Origin: Coniferiporia sulphurascens
Lineage: Eukaryota > Basidiomycota > Agaricomycetes > Hymenochaetales > Hymenochaetaceae
Length of the DNA stretch: 64,000 nt
Direction of reading: 5' to 3'
NCBI GenBank assembly: GCA_002794785.1
Contig: NBBA01000005.1
Span: forward strand, 1,674,001 to 1,738,000
Shown one piece after another: positions 10,969 through 24,620 of this stretch. The notes under the pieces were generated by a model. The model was not told the DNA's origin. It saw nothing but the letters and a program-made list of their open reading frames with translations, and did not search any database. Each line of letters begins with the position of its first letter. The stretch's first letter is position 1. Position numbers and translations under genes: made by a program.

Positions 10969-11302
10969 CCACCAGCATCCTTGCAGGAAAGCTACAGTGA
11001 AATAAAGGCTGTAGTGAGTCAGAGAAAGCCCATACTGCCTACACAGTGTCAGAAGGAGTGGCTGGACTTTGAAGTTACACACAAAGGCTAGTCACACAGG
11101 ACTGGGAAGAGATATTATGGTCAGGATGGACCATTGCTAGTCACCCGAGGTCAGATGTGGGGGAAAAGGCCTGTAAAAAGAGTTTAAAGGCCTTCTCTGA
11201 TAGGCCAGTGGAGAGAACACTCAAGATTGGAGGCAGATCAGCCACAATACAGGGCTTCATGTTGTGGGAAAGGACTGAAAATACTTGCAGGGATGTTGGT
11301 GA

Positions 11303-11926
11303 GATGTATGGGAAGCTCTGCAGTGAGGTTAGTGAAGAAAAACTCCAGGATAGCCTTGTACATTACACTTAAAGTGGTGATAATATTGAACATTTGCAGG
11401 TAACAGCCTTGATGGTCAACTACCAGTGGCATTGTTAAGGTCAGTGACACTCATATAGTAAGGCCTGGATATAATACTATGTATTACACCAATAAACAAT
11501 GCAATCTTGAGGGAGGATTGTCCAGCGTTGAGAAAGATGAGGATGTGCATTTTCCACACAGCAGAATGGGATTTCTTTGTGATGGGGATGGCTGCTGCCA
11601 ATATAAAGTACTCTGAACTATGTGTATAGCCTACTGCTACATCTGGTTTTTGTTTCCAGAAAAGTTGTTTATGAAAAAATGGATATGTAGAACATTCTTA
11701 TGTTTTATTTTTGCTACCCAATAAACTGTTGCAATGCTATGCCTGATTGAGAGGTCCATAACTACCTCAATTTTTCACATTATGCCATACATAAACTATC
11801 ACTGGAAAGCTGGGATACAGGGCTTTTGAAAGATATTTTTAGTTTGTATTTATGTGCCATATTTGTTGAGATATAGAGGGTTTATTTCGAAGCCACAAAA
11901 CATTGCAACAGTTTATTGGGTCACTG
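11303..11926 (-). repeat. Right long inverted-repeat arm
   Basis: Mirror of the left arm (position x pairs with 22271 minus x). It carries the same 20-mer pair at 11717-11736 and 11901-11920. The inner edge diverges from the left arm at 10969/11302 and beyond, with substitutions rather than a clean break. Confidence 0.85.
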
Positions 11927-13498
11927 TATAATACCATTGGTTGAGAAGCCGCCTTTGATGAAAAATTCATGCTTGGGAACATATATGGCGAAGCGACGGA
12001 TATGTATTCTTTGTCTGTCATATTGATTTCGATGGGATGATGCTTGCTCTTGTTCAGTATCCCAGGCCTGGGAACCGAAAGTGGGAGGATGCAAGTAGTC
12101 AAAGTCCGTTATTTTGTCAAAGTCGGAACGGTGGGGGAGACTCGTCACGTCACAAAGAGTCATGAAGCCGGAGCTGGAACCGAAGATGCTCGAGATGTTT
12201 TGAGGGGCAAATTTTATGCTACTGGGGATAGTGCGCCGGGATTGGGTTCGGGTGGGTGCAAGACAGGGAGGAGAGGCCACGATGACGAAAGACTCCCTTC
12301 TGTCCAGTCGCTGTCACCCTGCTCGTCCTTTCACTCAAAAACCTTGTCCTTGCAAAAGGCTAGCGGTCTTTAATAAAATCGGAAAGTTGGAGACATGCGG
12401 TCAGTAGCTAACCACATTGAATGCGTCTCCAATGTGTCTCTTGATACTGAGGGCCTCTGAATCGAGTGTCGCATCCTCTGCGTGTCCATGTTACGCCAGC
12501 TGCACTTTGTCAAGAAGACGAGTTACGCCGGCCCATTATCAGGTTGCGTGAGGTGTTGCCAGTGCAGAGTGAGAAAGCTGGTGCATATCAACGTTGTGGC
12601 TGACAACGCGCGCCTTGCTTGAGGTATATTTAGAAAACTGGTACTCATGTAGCCCGTGACGGCCCGGGGGGTGATTTTCTTCTCCTTCCCCCCGGGAGGG
12701 GTCGGAAGGCCCGGGCCGGGATATCGGAAGGGATGTCCGAGTCGGAGAGGATCTCAGAGGGGAAAGCATGAGCGAGAGGGAGAGGAGCACAGAAGCCTTT
12801 GAATAATGACAAAATATTGTAAAATAATTTGTGACCAGTGATTCTTTAGATCTCTACATGTACTGAACTTTGTACATAGAAAATGAGAGATCGCGTAACA
12901 TTAGGCGTGACTCCATTTACATGCGGTACCCGGCGGGTGTCTGTGGCCACGAAAGCCTGCGGAGTCCGACTCTCCTGCGACTCCTTTTCAAGGAAGCTTT
13001 CGCCTCATAACGAGGAAATTGCGTATTGGCTGAGGACTTATAGCCGCTGCTTTTGTGTATGTTTTTCGGCAACAGATGCAAAGTCTTACCACGAATGCGG
13101 ACTTCTTCAGTGCAAAACGAACGCAGCGTGAGGCCCTTCGACCGAGCTGCCCGCATTCATCGGGTATCCAATTGCATGAGCGGTCTAACAAATTACGGCA
13201 TCCCCGGTCGTTCGGAGACTGTAATTTGTACAGGCCCAGGGAAATGCGTCTTCGCCCTCCGGGGCGGCGGGGCCCCACCTTCCTGTGACAATATTAGTGT
13301 GTGACATTCTCGTGCCAAGCCCCGAAGTTTTTCCGTAAGTCCTGGGCTTTGTTCTTTTCGCTGCCGCCATTTCTTCCCCGGACCGTTCATTCATCCGGGG
13401 TTGAGTTTTTTTCGCGATACGGTTCCCCGGACAAGCTCCGTAGGGGCGATATTTGATATACAGATAGTGGATGTGGATGTCCCTTCTTCCCCGCCATC
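11927..13498. other. Long intergenic region right of the element, upstream of an MFS gene
   Basis: About 1.57 kb without a convincing gene. On the minus strand an open stretch (12280 down to the element edge) could be read as about 115 residues, but it has no recognisable motif and runs into the transposon. A GC-rich block at 12661-12720 contains a 9-bp hairpin stem (12663-12671 with 12688-12696, 16-nt loop) and a perfect GGCCCGGGCC palindrome at 12708-12717. The last few hundred bases are presumably the promoter of the transporter at 13499. Confidence 0.5.
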
Positions 13499-15544
13499 AT
13501 GTCTGAAGTTCACAAAGACCCAGCGGCGGAGGCGCGTATCTACACCTCCCATGAGGAAACCAGCGACAAGTCGGATCCCGATCCCGATGCAGAATTCGGT
13601 GGCCATGAAGCAAGAAAAAAGTTAGAGAAAAAACTGCTCTTGAAGCTCGACCTCAGGTGGGATCTCAAGGGCAATATGCCGGCTTCGACATGTTGCTGAA
13701 AAGACCCCCGCTGTCTGCAGGATGAGCATCCTCATTGTTATCTATATTCTTAACTACGTACGTGGTTATTTCTATCCCAGAGCCCCATGGGATTGACACT
13801 CTTATTCTTGTAGATCGATCGAAACAATGCATCGTACGCTTGTCATTGAGCCTATACGAAGTCCTTCTCATCCGTTCTCAGGGCTGCGAGGCTGCGAGGG
13901 CTTGAAACTGATCTCCACCTAGTGGGACAACAGTTTGATACTTTGCTGTCAATTTTGTATGTGCCATAAAGCCCGTCCGCGCGTTTAGTAAACTCGTTCA
14001 TCTCGCTTCTACATCGATCTTAACCAGATACGTGGGGTACATCATTATGCAGGTTCCATCGTAAGGGTCTTTTTGTCCTTCTAACTCGGCCGCCTGATAC
14101 TTAACAACCCATCTTACTACAGTAACATGTTTTTGAACTACATTGGTAAACCCTCTCTGTATCTCCCGTTCTGCATGATGATTTGGGGGACACTTTCTAT
14201 CCTCACTGGCATCACCACTAAGTGCGTTTTGTTTCCTCCCTACTGATTTTTTCATTCTCACAACTTTCCTATAGCTTCACCGGAGCTCTTCTGACTCGGT
14301 TTTTCCTTGGCTTTGTCGAGGCCGCCTTTTTCCCTGGTTCAGTATTTCTCTTGTCAAAGTGGTACCGTAAGTTCTTCTCAAACACTTTCCCTACTCCGCT
14401 AACCCTGGGTTTTTTTTCAAAGGCCGCGATGAGTTGGGATTAAGAACTGCGTTACTGTACTGTGGCAGTCTTATTAGCAACGGGTTTGGTTCCTTGATCG
14501 CGTCCGGAATCCTCGATCGCATGGATGGTGTGCTTGGCCATTCTGCCTGGAGGTATGCAATCTAGTCATCACCCGCAGTCCCAGTATGAATGATTTCCTG
14601 CTTTAAGATGGCTATTTTACATCGAAGGGGCACTCACCGTATTTTTTGCGTTCACTTCCATATGGATTCTTCCCGACTTCCCGGCGACGACGAAATGGCT
14701 TTCGCCTTTAGAACGTCGGCTAGCCGAAGTAAGGCTTAAGGAAGACGTGGGTGTGGAGGACAATGAGCGGGTTGAGACAGGTGGTCCTGGGCACGGTCTT
14801 TTGCTGGCCTTCACCGATTGGAAGGTTTGGTGGTTGGCATTGGCATTGTCCTCTATGGTCATTTCTCTTAGCTTCAATGCTTTTTTCCCGACGCTCTGCA
14901 AAACGATGGGATTCAACGACACCGTCACATTATTACTCTGTGCACCACCTTGGATTTTTGCAACTATTTGCGCCTTTTTTGTGACAAGGTATGTTTGTCG
15001 CAGTCTAATTTTTGAGTTTCTCGGGAACTGACTGGATTCGGAAAGGCATTCCGATGCTACCCGTGAACGGTTCTATCATATTGTCTTGCCATTGATTGTT
15101 GGTATCATCGGGTTTATCATAGCCATGTCGACAATGAATACGGCTGCACGTTATATATCACTGTGAGTGCGTTTTCATTGGTATCAAAAGCGATCGATCT
15201 GAATATCGTGTTGCAGGTTTTTAATGGCATCATCTTACGCCGGGTTCGTAACCTTCTATGCCTGGATGAGTAATTCTATTCCCCGACCACCGTCGAAACG
15301 TGCGGTCGCCATCGCGTTCATCAACGCATTTTCGCAGCTGGGGAATATCGCTGGCTCGTATATCTGGCCCACAACGTGGGGACCCTCGTACCGTAATTCG
15401 TATGCGATCTGCATTGCGACGAATGGGCTTTGCATCGTGATGTGTTTTGTTTTCCGGCAGCACCTGCTTCATCTGAACAGAAAGTTAGACAGAGAAGAGG
15501 AGGAAAAGGGGCGAACGGAGAAAGGTGTTCGTTACTTGCTTTAG
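13499..15544 (+). CDS. MFS transporter, Dal5/allantoate permease-like (anion:cation symporter family)
   Basis: Plasma-membrane carrier of the Dal5/Tna1 group, which imports organic anions such as allantoate, nicotinate or other carboxylates; the substrate cannot be told from sequence. Eleven short exons reconstruct a 12-helix MFS protein. Exon 1 is the cytosolic N-terminus (13499-13656), followed by MSILIVIYILNYIDRNNASAARL, LYVGYIIMQVPSN, RFFLGFVEAAFFPGS, LSKWYRRDELGLRTALLYC, SAWRWLFYIEG, the central loop PDFPATTKWLSPLERRLAEV, then the second half to 15544. YIDRNN and the FFPG..LLSKWY-R-E/D block are typical of this family. All introns keep phase, so the gene looks intact. Confidence 0.88.
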
Positions 15545-15664
15545 TATGTAGGATAGATTCACAAAGAAAATGTACGTATCGAGTATTAAAAAGAATGCGG
15601 TGATAAGTCGCCGGTAGCCGCGTGCTCTAGGAGAGTTCCGATTCGGTTCTCGGTTGGAAGCCCC

Positions 15665-18086
15665 ATGCTATTTATTTTTCGCCGACTGCTACTAAACGGC
15701 GTCCCGTGCTCTGCGCACAGGGTCAGGCTCCTCGGGTCTGCCTCCAGGCATATTACTCGATACTACAAGGGCACAGACGGCGGCTCCTCCAGAAATGCGG
15801 CTTTCACTCAACGTTCACGACGCAAGGCCTTTGCAGTTTTTGCAGCGTCCACAGGCATCGTCCTTGGTTTGGTAAGTTCAGACCGCAGTAAACGCGACGG
15901 TCAAATTATTCACATACTTGTCTACAGGGGGCTTCTACCGGATTGAGGTTGGCTAAACTTGACTCACCGGGAGATAACATGTCGCAACCTAGTCAAAACG
16001 CTGCGCAAGCCATTCCGTTCTCTGAGGTCCAGAAGCACAATACCCAAGACAGCTGCTGGCTTATCATCGACGGCCAGGTCTACGATGCTACCAGTATCAT
16101 CGACTCGCACCCTGGCGGGACGGCTGTCTTGCTTAAGAACTCCGGCAAAGACGCGACGTATGATCTTTTACTTATTCTTCCGAGCTAGCAAGTCGTTGAA
16201 CTCCGGTGCAATGGGTGGTTCAGGAAGGCATTTATCCCGATTCACCCACCGGGGACGCTGAGCAGCTTGCCTCCTGAAGCTCATATAGGCCCTGTCGATC
16301 CTACCACGTTACCGAAGGAGGCCGCAGAGCAGACGGCAGAGGAAATACGCATATCCAAAGCCCGAGCTGATTTGCCCCCGCCTGAGGCGGCGCTGAATAT
16401 TCACGATATCACGGTGAAGTGGTCTGAAATTGATAATAACTAAGCTAATACTGAATAGCGCTTGAGCAGAAATACGCTGAACAGGTTCTCACTTCGACAG
16501 CATGGGCCTACTATCGGTCTGCTGGAGACGACAACTACAGTACGCGGCCGAATGATTGCTGCATTACCCATTATACACACATATCTACTCAGCATTCGAC
16601 GAGAATTCCGCTGCTTTCAAGCGGTTTTGGTTCCGGCCTCGAGTGTGCGTTTATACTCTTATATTTATATACTTGTTTTTCTACTGAAAGAGAGCATATA
16701 GCCTTAACAAAGTATCGCAGGCTTCCACCATGACGTCCATCCTCGGACAAGCTTGCTCGTTGCCAATATTCATAGCTCCCGCTGCCCTGGCCCGTCTGGG
16801 CCATCCAGACGGTGAAATGAATCTCGTCAGAGCGGCTGCGTCAGAGCAAATCGCCATGGGCGTGGGTTGTCCTGCATACTTTCAGATAATTAAGGATTCA
16901 AAACGTATTCATCCCTTGCAGATGTCCATTAATGCAAGTTGCTCAATCGACGAGGTAATGCCCGCACGGAAGCAGGATCAACCTATTTTCTTTCAGGTGC
17001 GTTGGATTTTCAGCTTTTCTCAGTCGAGCTCAGCACTCATCGAAGTAACAGCTGTATATGAATCGGGATCGCGCAGCGTCGGAAGCACTTATCAAACGCG
17101 TAGAACGCGAAGGATTTAAAGCCATCATTTTGACTGTTGATTCCGCCGTTCCAGGAAAAAGGGAGCTCGATCAACGAGCCAAGGGTGACTTCTCTGTATG
17201 TTCACGCGATCGTTTATCTTCATACGTCAATTTTTTTTAAATTTTCTCGGATAGGGTCCTTCGCATGGTAAATCATCCGCCAATAAGGGCCTTGGGATAG
17301 CGCATGTAAGTTTTCCCGTTTTTTATTTCGAAATGGTGCAGACCTTCATGACTATTCACAGGCAATATCGGGATACCAGGATCCGGACGTCTGCTGTAAC
17401 CTTATTTCTTCGTTCTGGTTGTCATCGAAATTTTTACTTTGCCTGCTTAGGGGACGATATTCCTTGGATACAGAGTTTGACAAAGCTCCCAATCGTCGTC
17501 AAGGGTATCCAATGTGTTGAGGTGATATTAGCCTTTTGTGTGCCTATTCAAGAATTCATGTTTTGTTAGGATGCAGAAAAGGCGTTCAAGTACGGCGTGC
17601 AAGGGATAATTATCTCCAACCATGGCGGGAGGAGCCTTGACTTGTGTGTTCACTCCTGTCTGTGGGTTCACTTGAATATCGTTGAACTTATTTCCCAGTG
17701 CGCCCGCCCCGATGACCGTCTTGTATGAGCTACATCAGCAGCGCCCCGACATTCTTAAGAAGAATGAGGTCTACATTGATGGAGGCGTTACTCGCGGAAC
17801 TGACGTGCTCAAGGCTTTGTGCCTTGGTGCCCGTGGTGTTGGACTGGGTAGGGCATTCCTCTATGCGAATGGCGTATGGGGCGAAGCGGGTGCACGACGA
17901 GTCGTACAAAGTAAGCCATTTTCTATTATTATCGCATTTCTACACCTTGCTCGTCATTTTAACTTTGCGCATATAGTCATGCGAGAGGAAATCGAAACCG
18001 GGATGCGACTTCTCGGTGTGACTAGCATTGATCAGCTTGATTCCAGTTTTATTCGATACGTTGATAGACTACCTTCGAAGCTATAG
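15665..18086 (+). CDS. CYB2: Cytochrome b2, L-lactate:cytochrome c oxidoreductase
   Basis: Oxidises L-lactate to pyruvate in the mitochondrial intermembrane space and passes electrons through haem b to cytochrome c. Seen in order: a basic mitochondrial presequence followed by a hydrophobic sorting segment (RRKAFAVFAASTGIVLGL); a cytochrome b5 domain (HNTQDSCWLIIDGQVYD, haem ligand HPGG); then the FMN-dependent alpha-hydroxyacid dehydrogenase barrel (FRPRVLNKVSQAST, APAALARLGHPDGE, IILTVDSAVPGKRE, PIVVKGIQCVEDAEKAF, the active-site IISNHGGRSLDFAPAP, YIDGGVTRGTDVLKAL). About 14 exons are needed and all joins can be kept in phase; the join after residues NIHDIT is the least certain. The catalytic His-Gly-Gly and the b5 HPGG are intact. 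Confidence 0.92.
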
Positions 18087-18919
18087 AGCTTTCCTCGTAG
18101 GATAACCTCAGTCTTAGAGCGGAAGAGACTACAATAAGCACAATATTCACGTTTGTTTATAAGTCCACTATCGTATCCCCTCCCTCTCTTATAAGATCAT
18201 ACCCGAAATAAAATAAAACTGCTTCCAAGCCAGAAACCCTCCAAGACTTTACCGAAGCAAAATCAGAGAAAGATCTATGCAACTATGCATCAGCTCGCAT
18301 GAGTTCTTGACGCCTTCACCGTGACGTAGAAGCCAGAAATCCAAAAATTGTCTGTTTGTAAGAATAGTAATTGATTTTAATTATGCCGCAACATGGAAGA
18401 CGGTCGCTACGTGCCCGCCCACGCGCCAGATACGCATAACTCAGAATCGTGGATACGATCTGGCGGAATAGCGTATAAGATAACTGGTGGATGACTTCCT
18501 ACGGACTCCAGTCAGCCATACTATACAAAAGCGAGTTAACTTCAATTGGGTTGTAATCAGATGCCGACCCAGCGGCCACTCTTGTACAAGAATTAATAAT
18601 ATGACATAGATAGCTTGATCGCCGTCTATTGCCGATTTATAGCAATAGAAACTACAGCTTTGCAAGGTAGATGTATAAGTGAAAATTGAATACATACTCA
18701 ACTCCACATGCTTTGACGACCTGTGTGTGTTCGAGCCATAGGGCCATTGTGGCGCATTGTAGTAGGATCACGAAATGGTACCATTGTTTGACCAGGCCCG
18801 ATGATATCGCTGTCGGAATCGGAAGCGGAGCAGCACCGAAGAAGGAAAGGATTAATAAAGCAAAAGTACACGGGTAACAAAGTAGGACAAAATGATATCT
18901 TCTCAGCAGTCTAAGGATG
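18087..18919. other. Convergent intergenic region
   Basis: 833 bp between the 3' ends of CYB2 and the RRM-protein gene. It is AT-rich with no recognisable gene or RNA. The long minus-strand frame over 18652-19185 is a read-through of the last RRM exon in another frame. Confidence 0.6.
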
Positions 18920-19896
18920 TCAAATGTATGCCACGGACATGTTCCATCCTTTTTTAAGTGTAAAGCCATCGAGCGCCTCTTTTGCCACAGAAGCGAGCTC
19001 TGGAGAATCGAAGATGACCTGAGCCATCTTGATTTTTTGACCCGCAGCGTCTGGTTCGGGTGAATGTGCAACGTGAGTAGAAAGGAACCCCTTGTATCTG
19101 CGGACGCAATCAGTAAGTTTAGCGCGCTACCTGACTCGGAAAAGGAAGCGAGCTGACTGTTGAAAAAGCACTGCCAAATGGTCATCTGTAACCTCGATAG
19201 GTAAATTTGTACATAACAGGCGAGCTGAAGACTGCTGCTGCACAGGCGGCACGGCTATTCCGAAATAACAACAGAGGCATGAGCCGATACGCATGGAGAT
19301 AGCGCGCGGAGCGACGCACCAGTCTGTGAGGGCTTATGAACTCCTGAGTCGTCATCATCTTCGAGTTCCATCTCTTCCCCATCATCCTCCCCGCTTTGCT
19401 TCTCGCGCTTTAAGTGGCGCGTGCCGTCCGACATCTCTTCATCGTCCTCCCTACTGCGTTTCTCCGCACCCGGTACACCATTCGATGACAACGTGCCGTT
19501 CTGCAATGTCGAGCGCGCACCGACGGGATTTGGAGGTACGAAGTCTGGGTCTTCTCTACGAAGTACTGCGTAGGATTTTGTTTTGGCATAGTGGATATGC
19601 TGAGTTGCGAAGTCAGTATACCGAGATCTAGCTGGATTAATGGAGACACAGACTAAGGGCTTGTCGTAGAAGACCATCCCTTCGCAAGCCCGCATAGCGG
19701 CAGTAGCTTCAGCGAGATCAACGAAGACCAGAAATGCTTGCCCCTTCATCTTCTCGCCCTTCTGAGCTACGACGTCAATGACCCTGCCATAGGTCATGAA
19801 CATCGCAAAAAGCTGCGCACGAAGCTCGTCTTTGTTGACCTTATCATTCAGATTGTTGATATACAGCGTCGGGTTTGGGGCTACGGAGACAGACAT
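18920..19896 (-). CDS. U1A/U2B''-type snRNP protein with two RRM domains
   Basis: Spliceosomal RNA-binding protein of the U1A/U2B''/SNF family, which binds U1 or U2 snRNA stem-loops; the sequence alone does not decide which. First RRM: NPTLYINNLNDKVNKDEL (RNP2), then MKGQAFLVFVDL (RNP1) and FYDKPLHIHYAKTKSYA after removal of an intron with donor gtctgt near 19650. A charged linker with EDDEEMSDG follows, then a second RRM starting SARLLCTNLPIEVTDDHLAVLF and ending KMAQVIFDS and KKGWNMSVAYI with the TGA at 18920-18922. I chose the ATG at 19896 (MSVSVAPNPT), which puts the RRM near the N-terminus as in U1A; an upstream in-frame ATG at 19959 would add 21 residues. Confidence 0.88.
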
Positions 19897-20330
19897 GGTC
19901 AAGTCGGGCAATTGCACCTTGGTCCGCAAGCACACACTGGTGCTTCCAAGAGGCTTCATTCAATACGTAATCCACAGGAGGAAGTTCGTTCCCACGAACG
20001 CTAATTTGTTAGAAGATATTTTGTCGCGAAGCTCAAGCCAAATTCTTTTCGTGCTGGTCCGTTTTTAAGGCGAGCACGTTCGAGTACCCCTTTCTCCTTC
20101 GTACGTGTCGCTCGTTTTTGGCTTCAAGTCGTGCTCTTGAATTCATCTTGGATATTGTCAGGAAGGGACGCGTGGCGGAAACTTCAGCACGAAGTTGGAC
20201 GCGTGCAAACATCAATCAGGTCGCGTATGGCCTGACCTTCGTGTAACTGCGCTTTTCGCCCGGCTGACTTCTTTTTTCTGCAGCCCCCAGACACAGAACC
20301 TCTCGGCGTTTTCCACGAATTCCCCCAAGC

Positions 20331-21702
20331 ATGAACGTTGAGCGCGCCCCAGAATGGCTGCCCACCCTGCTGATTCCTTTCTTCACTCTTTCCTACCCCG
20401 CGACCCGTCCAGCTGAGCCGGACTCATTTCCAACATCCCACTACTACACGACGGGACTCCTTGATGGATGCTTCATTGTGACGTGTATTGCTGTCATGGC
20501 TCTCCTGCGCGACTTTGCCAGGATCTTTCTTTTGGAGCCTTTCGCGCGTTGGTATCTCACGCGAAACCGAAGCACCGTTCCTGCGAAAGAGGCGGCCAAT
20601 GGAACCGCCGAAAAAGTCGCGAATGGATTTAAAAACGGACAAGCGTTGCCTGAAGGAAAATGCGACGTCATACGTAGAACCAGGAAGGAGGAACGGGTGA
20701 TAAGAAGGAGTGTGCTACGTTTCGCCGAGCAAGGCTGGTCGATGATCTACTACAGTTTTCAATGGAGCTTCGGCCTGGTATGCATGCCTCTTTTTAGAGA
20801 CCATCTCTCTTCGCCTGACGTCTTTTTAGTATGTTCACTGGAACCTCCCGACCGCACCCTTCAATCTTGACGAAGTCTGGATAGGCTACCCTCACATACC
20901 TCTTTCCGCACCCTTGAAGATCTACTACCTGACTCAAACGGCCTTTTACATGCATCAGGTCCTGATTCTGAATGCCGAGGCTCGCCGCAAAGATCACTAC
21001 CAGATGATGACCCACCATATTATCACCATTGTCCTCATGATTTTATCCTATTTCTACAACAGCACCCGAGTTGGCTGTCTAATTATGGTCTTGATGGACT
21101 ACTGTGATATATTCTTCCCAGTACGTCCAACACCGTTTCGGGGTGAATTTATGCTAACTTTACGAAACAGCTGGCAAAAATGTTCCGCTACTTATCTCTC
21201 CCTATGATATGTGATGCAACCTTCACATGGTTCCTTATTTCGTGGTTCATCACTCGCCATGTTTTGTTTGTCCTTGTCATCAAGTCAGCGTATATTGATG
21301 CTCCCAGACTGCTGCCTCTCCTTTGGGCACCTGAGCAAGGCCAATACTTGACGAAAGAGGTTCTTCTTGGATTCATTGCTTTATTGGTTTCACTACAAGT
21401 AGGGTTTTCTGTGTCTCATGAATGACATGCGCTGATTACCGCCTTTCAGTTCCTTCACATGATATGGTTTGGTATGATTTGCAGAGTCGCATGGCGTGTA
21501 ATCAGCGGCCAGGGTGCAGAGGACACTCGAAGTGATGACGAAGAGTACGTTGACATTTTCATCCGTCTTAAAATACCTTTTTATTTTAATTAATGCATGG
21601 CCTTTGCATTAACACAGTGATGGAAATTCGGCTGAAGATGTTGTAGAAACCACTATACCCCCCAACTCTGCACTGAAAAAACGGCGTCAGCTGGCTAATT
21701 AG
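20331..21702 (+). CDS. LAG1: Ceramide synthase (Lag1/Lac1 family, TLC domain)
   Basis: ER enzyme that N-acylates sphingoid bases with acyl-CoA to make (dihydro)ceramide. Five exons, join(20331..20777, 20830..21120, 21171..21398, 21450..21544, 21618..21702), give 381 residues. Seen: several membrane helices from residue 40 on, the TRAM-LAG1/TLC core with the Lag1 motif (MMTHHIITIVLMILSYF, then STRVGCLIMVLMDYCDIFFPLAKM) including the paired His and catalytic Asp region, and a cytosolic basic C-terminus ending LKKRRQLAN. The GxSDDED-like acidic tail before it is typical of yeast Lag1/Lac1. Length and order are normal for the family. Confidence 0.93.
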
Positions 21703-21900
21703 TCGTTCATGTTGACGATTTGTGATGACCATAGTTCTTAAGGGATTTTGTTCAATATATACATAGATTAGCTGCTCGGACGCTCGTTTCGTCTTAATGA
21801 GATAAAACGGACTACAAGCTCATTTTTGGGATAAACTTGTTACAGATTTAAAAACGAGGATGGAAGTTGAAGATCAATTTCAACGGAGAGAGCCCCTCGT

Positions 21901-24011
<2,111 letters not shown>

Positions 24012-24620
24012 CAGAGACGGCGGACTACAGACATATCTTTGGAAGTATTTAAACGATTTATTGCCCTAAGGTTTTTACAAGCGGGTCGCCGGTGAAGGCA
24101 AGTAGTGAGCTGGCGCAAGACCGTTGGATTGATGGAGAAGCCACGTCGGAGCACCAGCAGACCAATTGATTCATTATTGCGGAAGATCTTAGAGTCAGAA
24201 AGCATCAGCAAATTGTAATTACTGGGAAAGCAAGCACCGGCAGCACATGGGATTTGTCGGAAGGAAGGCTCGGCGGCAGCGCGTGATCGGAGGCGGTCAA
24301 GTCGGGGAGAACCACAATTGACTGGACCTGAATATCAATGTCTTGCCGGCCCGGCGGTCGGCCGTGCGCGCAGTTTCCGACGGTGTAAACGGGCGGTTCT
24401 GGACATGGGGTAAGCGGCTATGCGCATAATGATTGGCGCACCCCATATCGGGGCCCCGCTGGCCGATACCCGAGCCGGCTAGTCGTGGCTGGCCCGGCCC
24501 CGAGCGCACGTGCCACCAGGCCAAACAGCAGTAAAGTGGATATCGCATCAGTACGGCTCCAAATGAACATATTCACGAGCGCTGCTAAGTACGATGGTCG
24601 GAAGGGTCCTCGCCAGCAAA
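24012..24620. other. Upstream region of the glucoamylase gene
   Basis: About 610 bp between the glucoamylase start and the stop of the MCT gene. It contains a strongly GC-rich block (24340-24500) with CCGGCCCGGC at 24346-24355 and GGCCCGGCCC at 24491-24500. No coding sequence is recognisable. Confidence 0.5.

Larger units (their letters stand above)
10345..11926. mobile_element. Non-autonomous foldback DNA transposon with TA target duplication
   Basis: A 1,582-bp palindromic element. Its ends are CAGTGACCCAATAAACTG on the left and the exact reverse complement on the right, and each end is flanked by TA (10343-10344 and 11927-11928). The left arm (10345-10968) is, by direct reading, identical to the reverse complement of the right arm (11303-11926); identity then decays over the next 20 bp into an unmatched core of about 330 bp. 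No transposase frame is present; the longest frames are 61 and 71 residues. TA duplication plus a CAGT-type terminus fits the Tc1/mariner-pogo superfamily (inference); the transposase would have to come from elsewhere. It lies about 530 bp upstream of the gene at 9812. Confidence 0.85.

Noticed and set aside
12663..12696. GC-rich hairpin as a transcription terminator
   Set aside because: Eukaryotic polymerase II does not use such hairpins, and no gene ends there; noted only as a palindrome.
15230..15472. 80-codon minus-strand frame
   Set aside because: Antisense to the last exon of the MFS transporter.
18652..19185. 177-codon minus-strand frame with a hydrophobic stretch
   Set aside because: Its first part reads the last RRM exon in the wrong frame and the remainder is 3' flank; the real exon ends at 18920.
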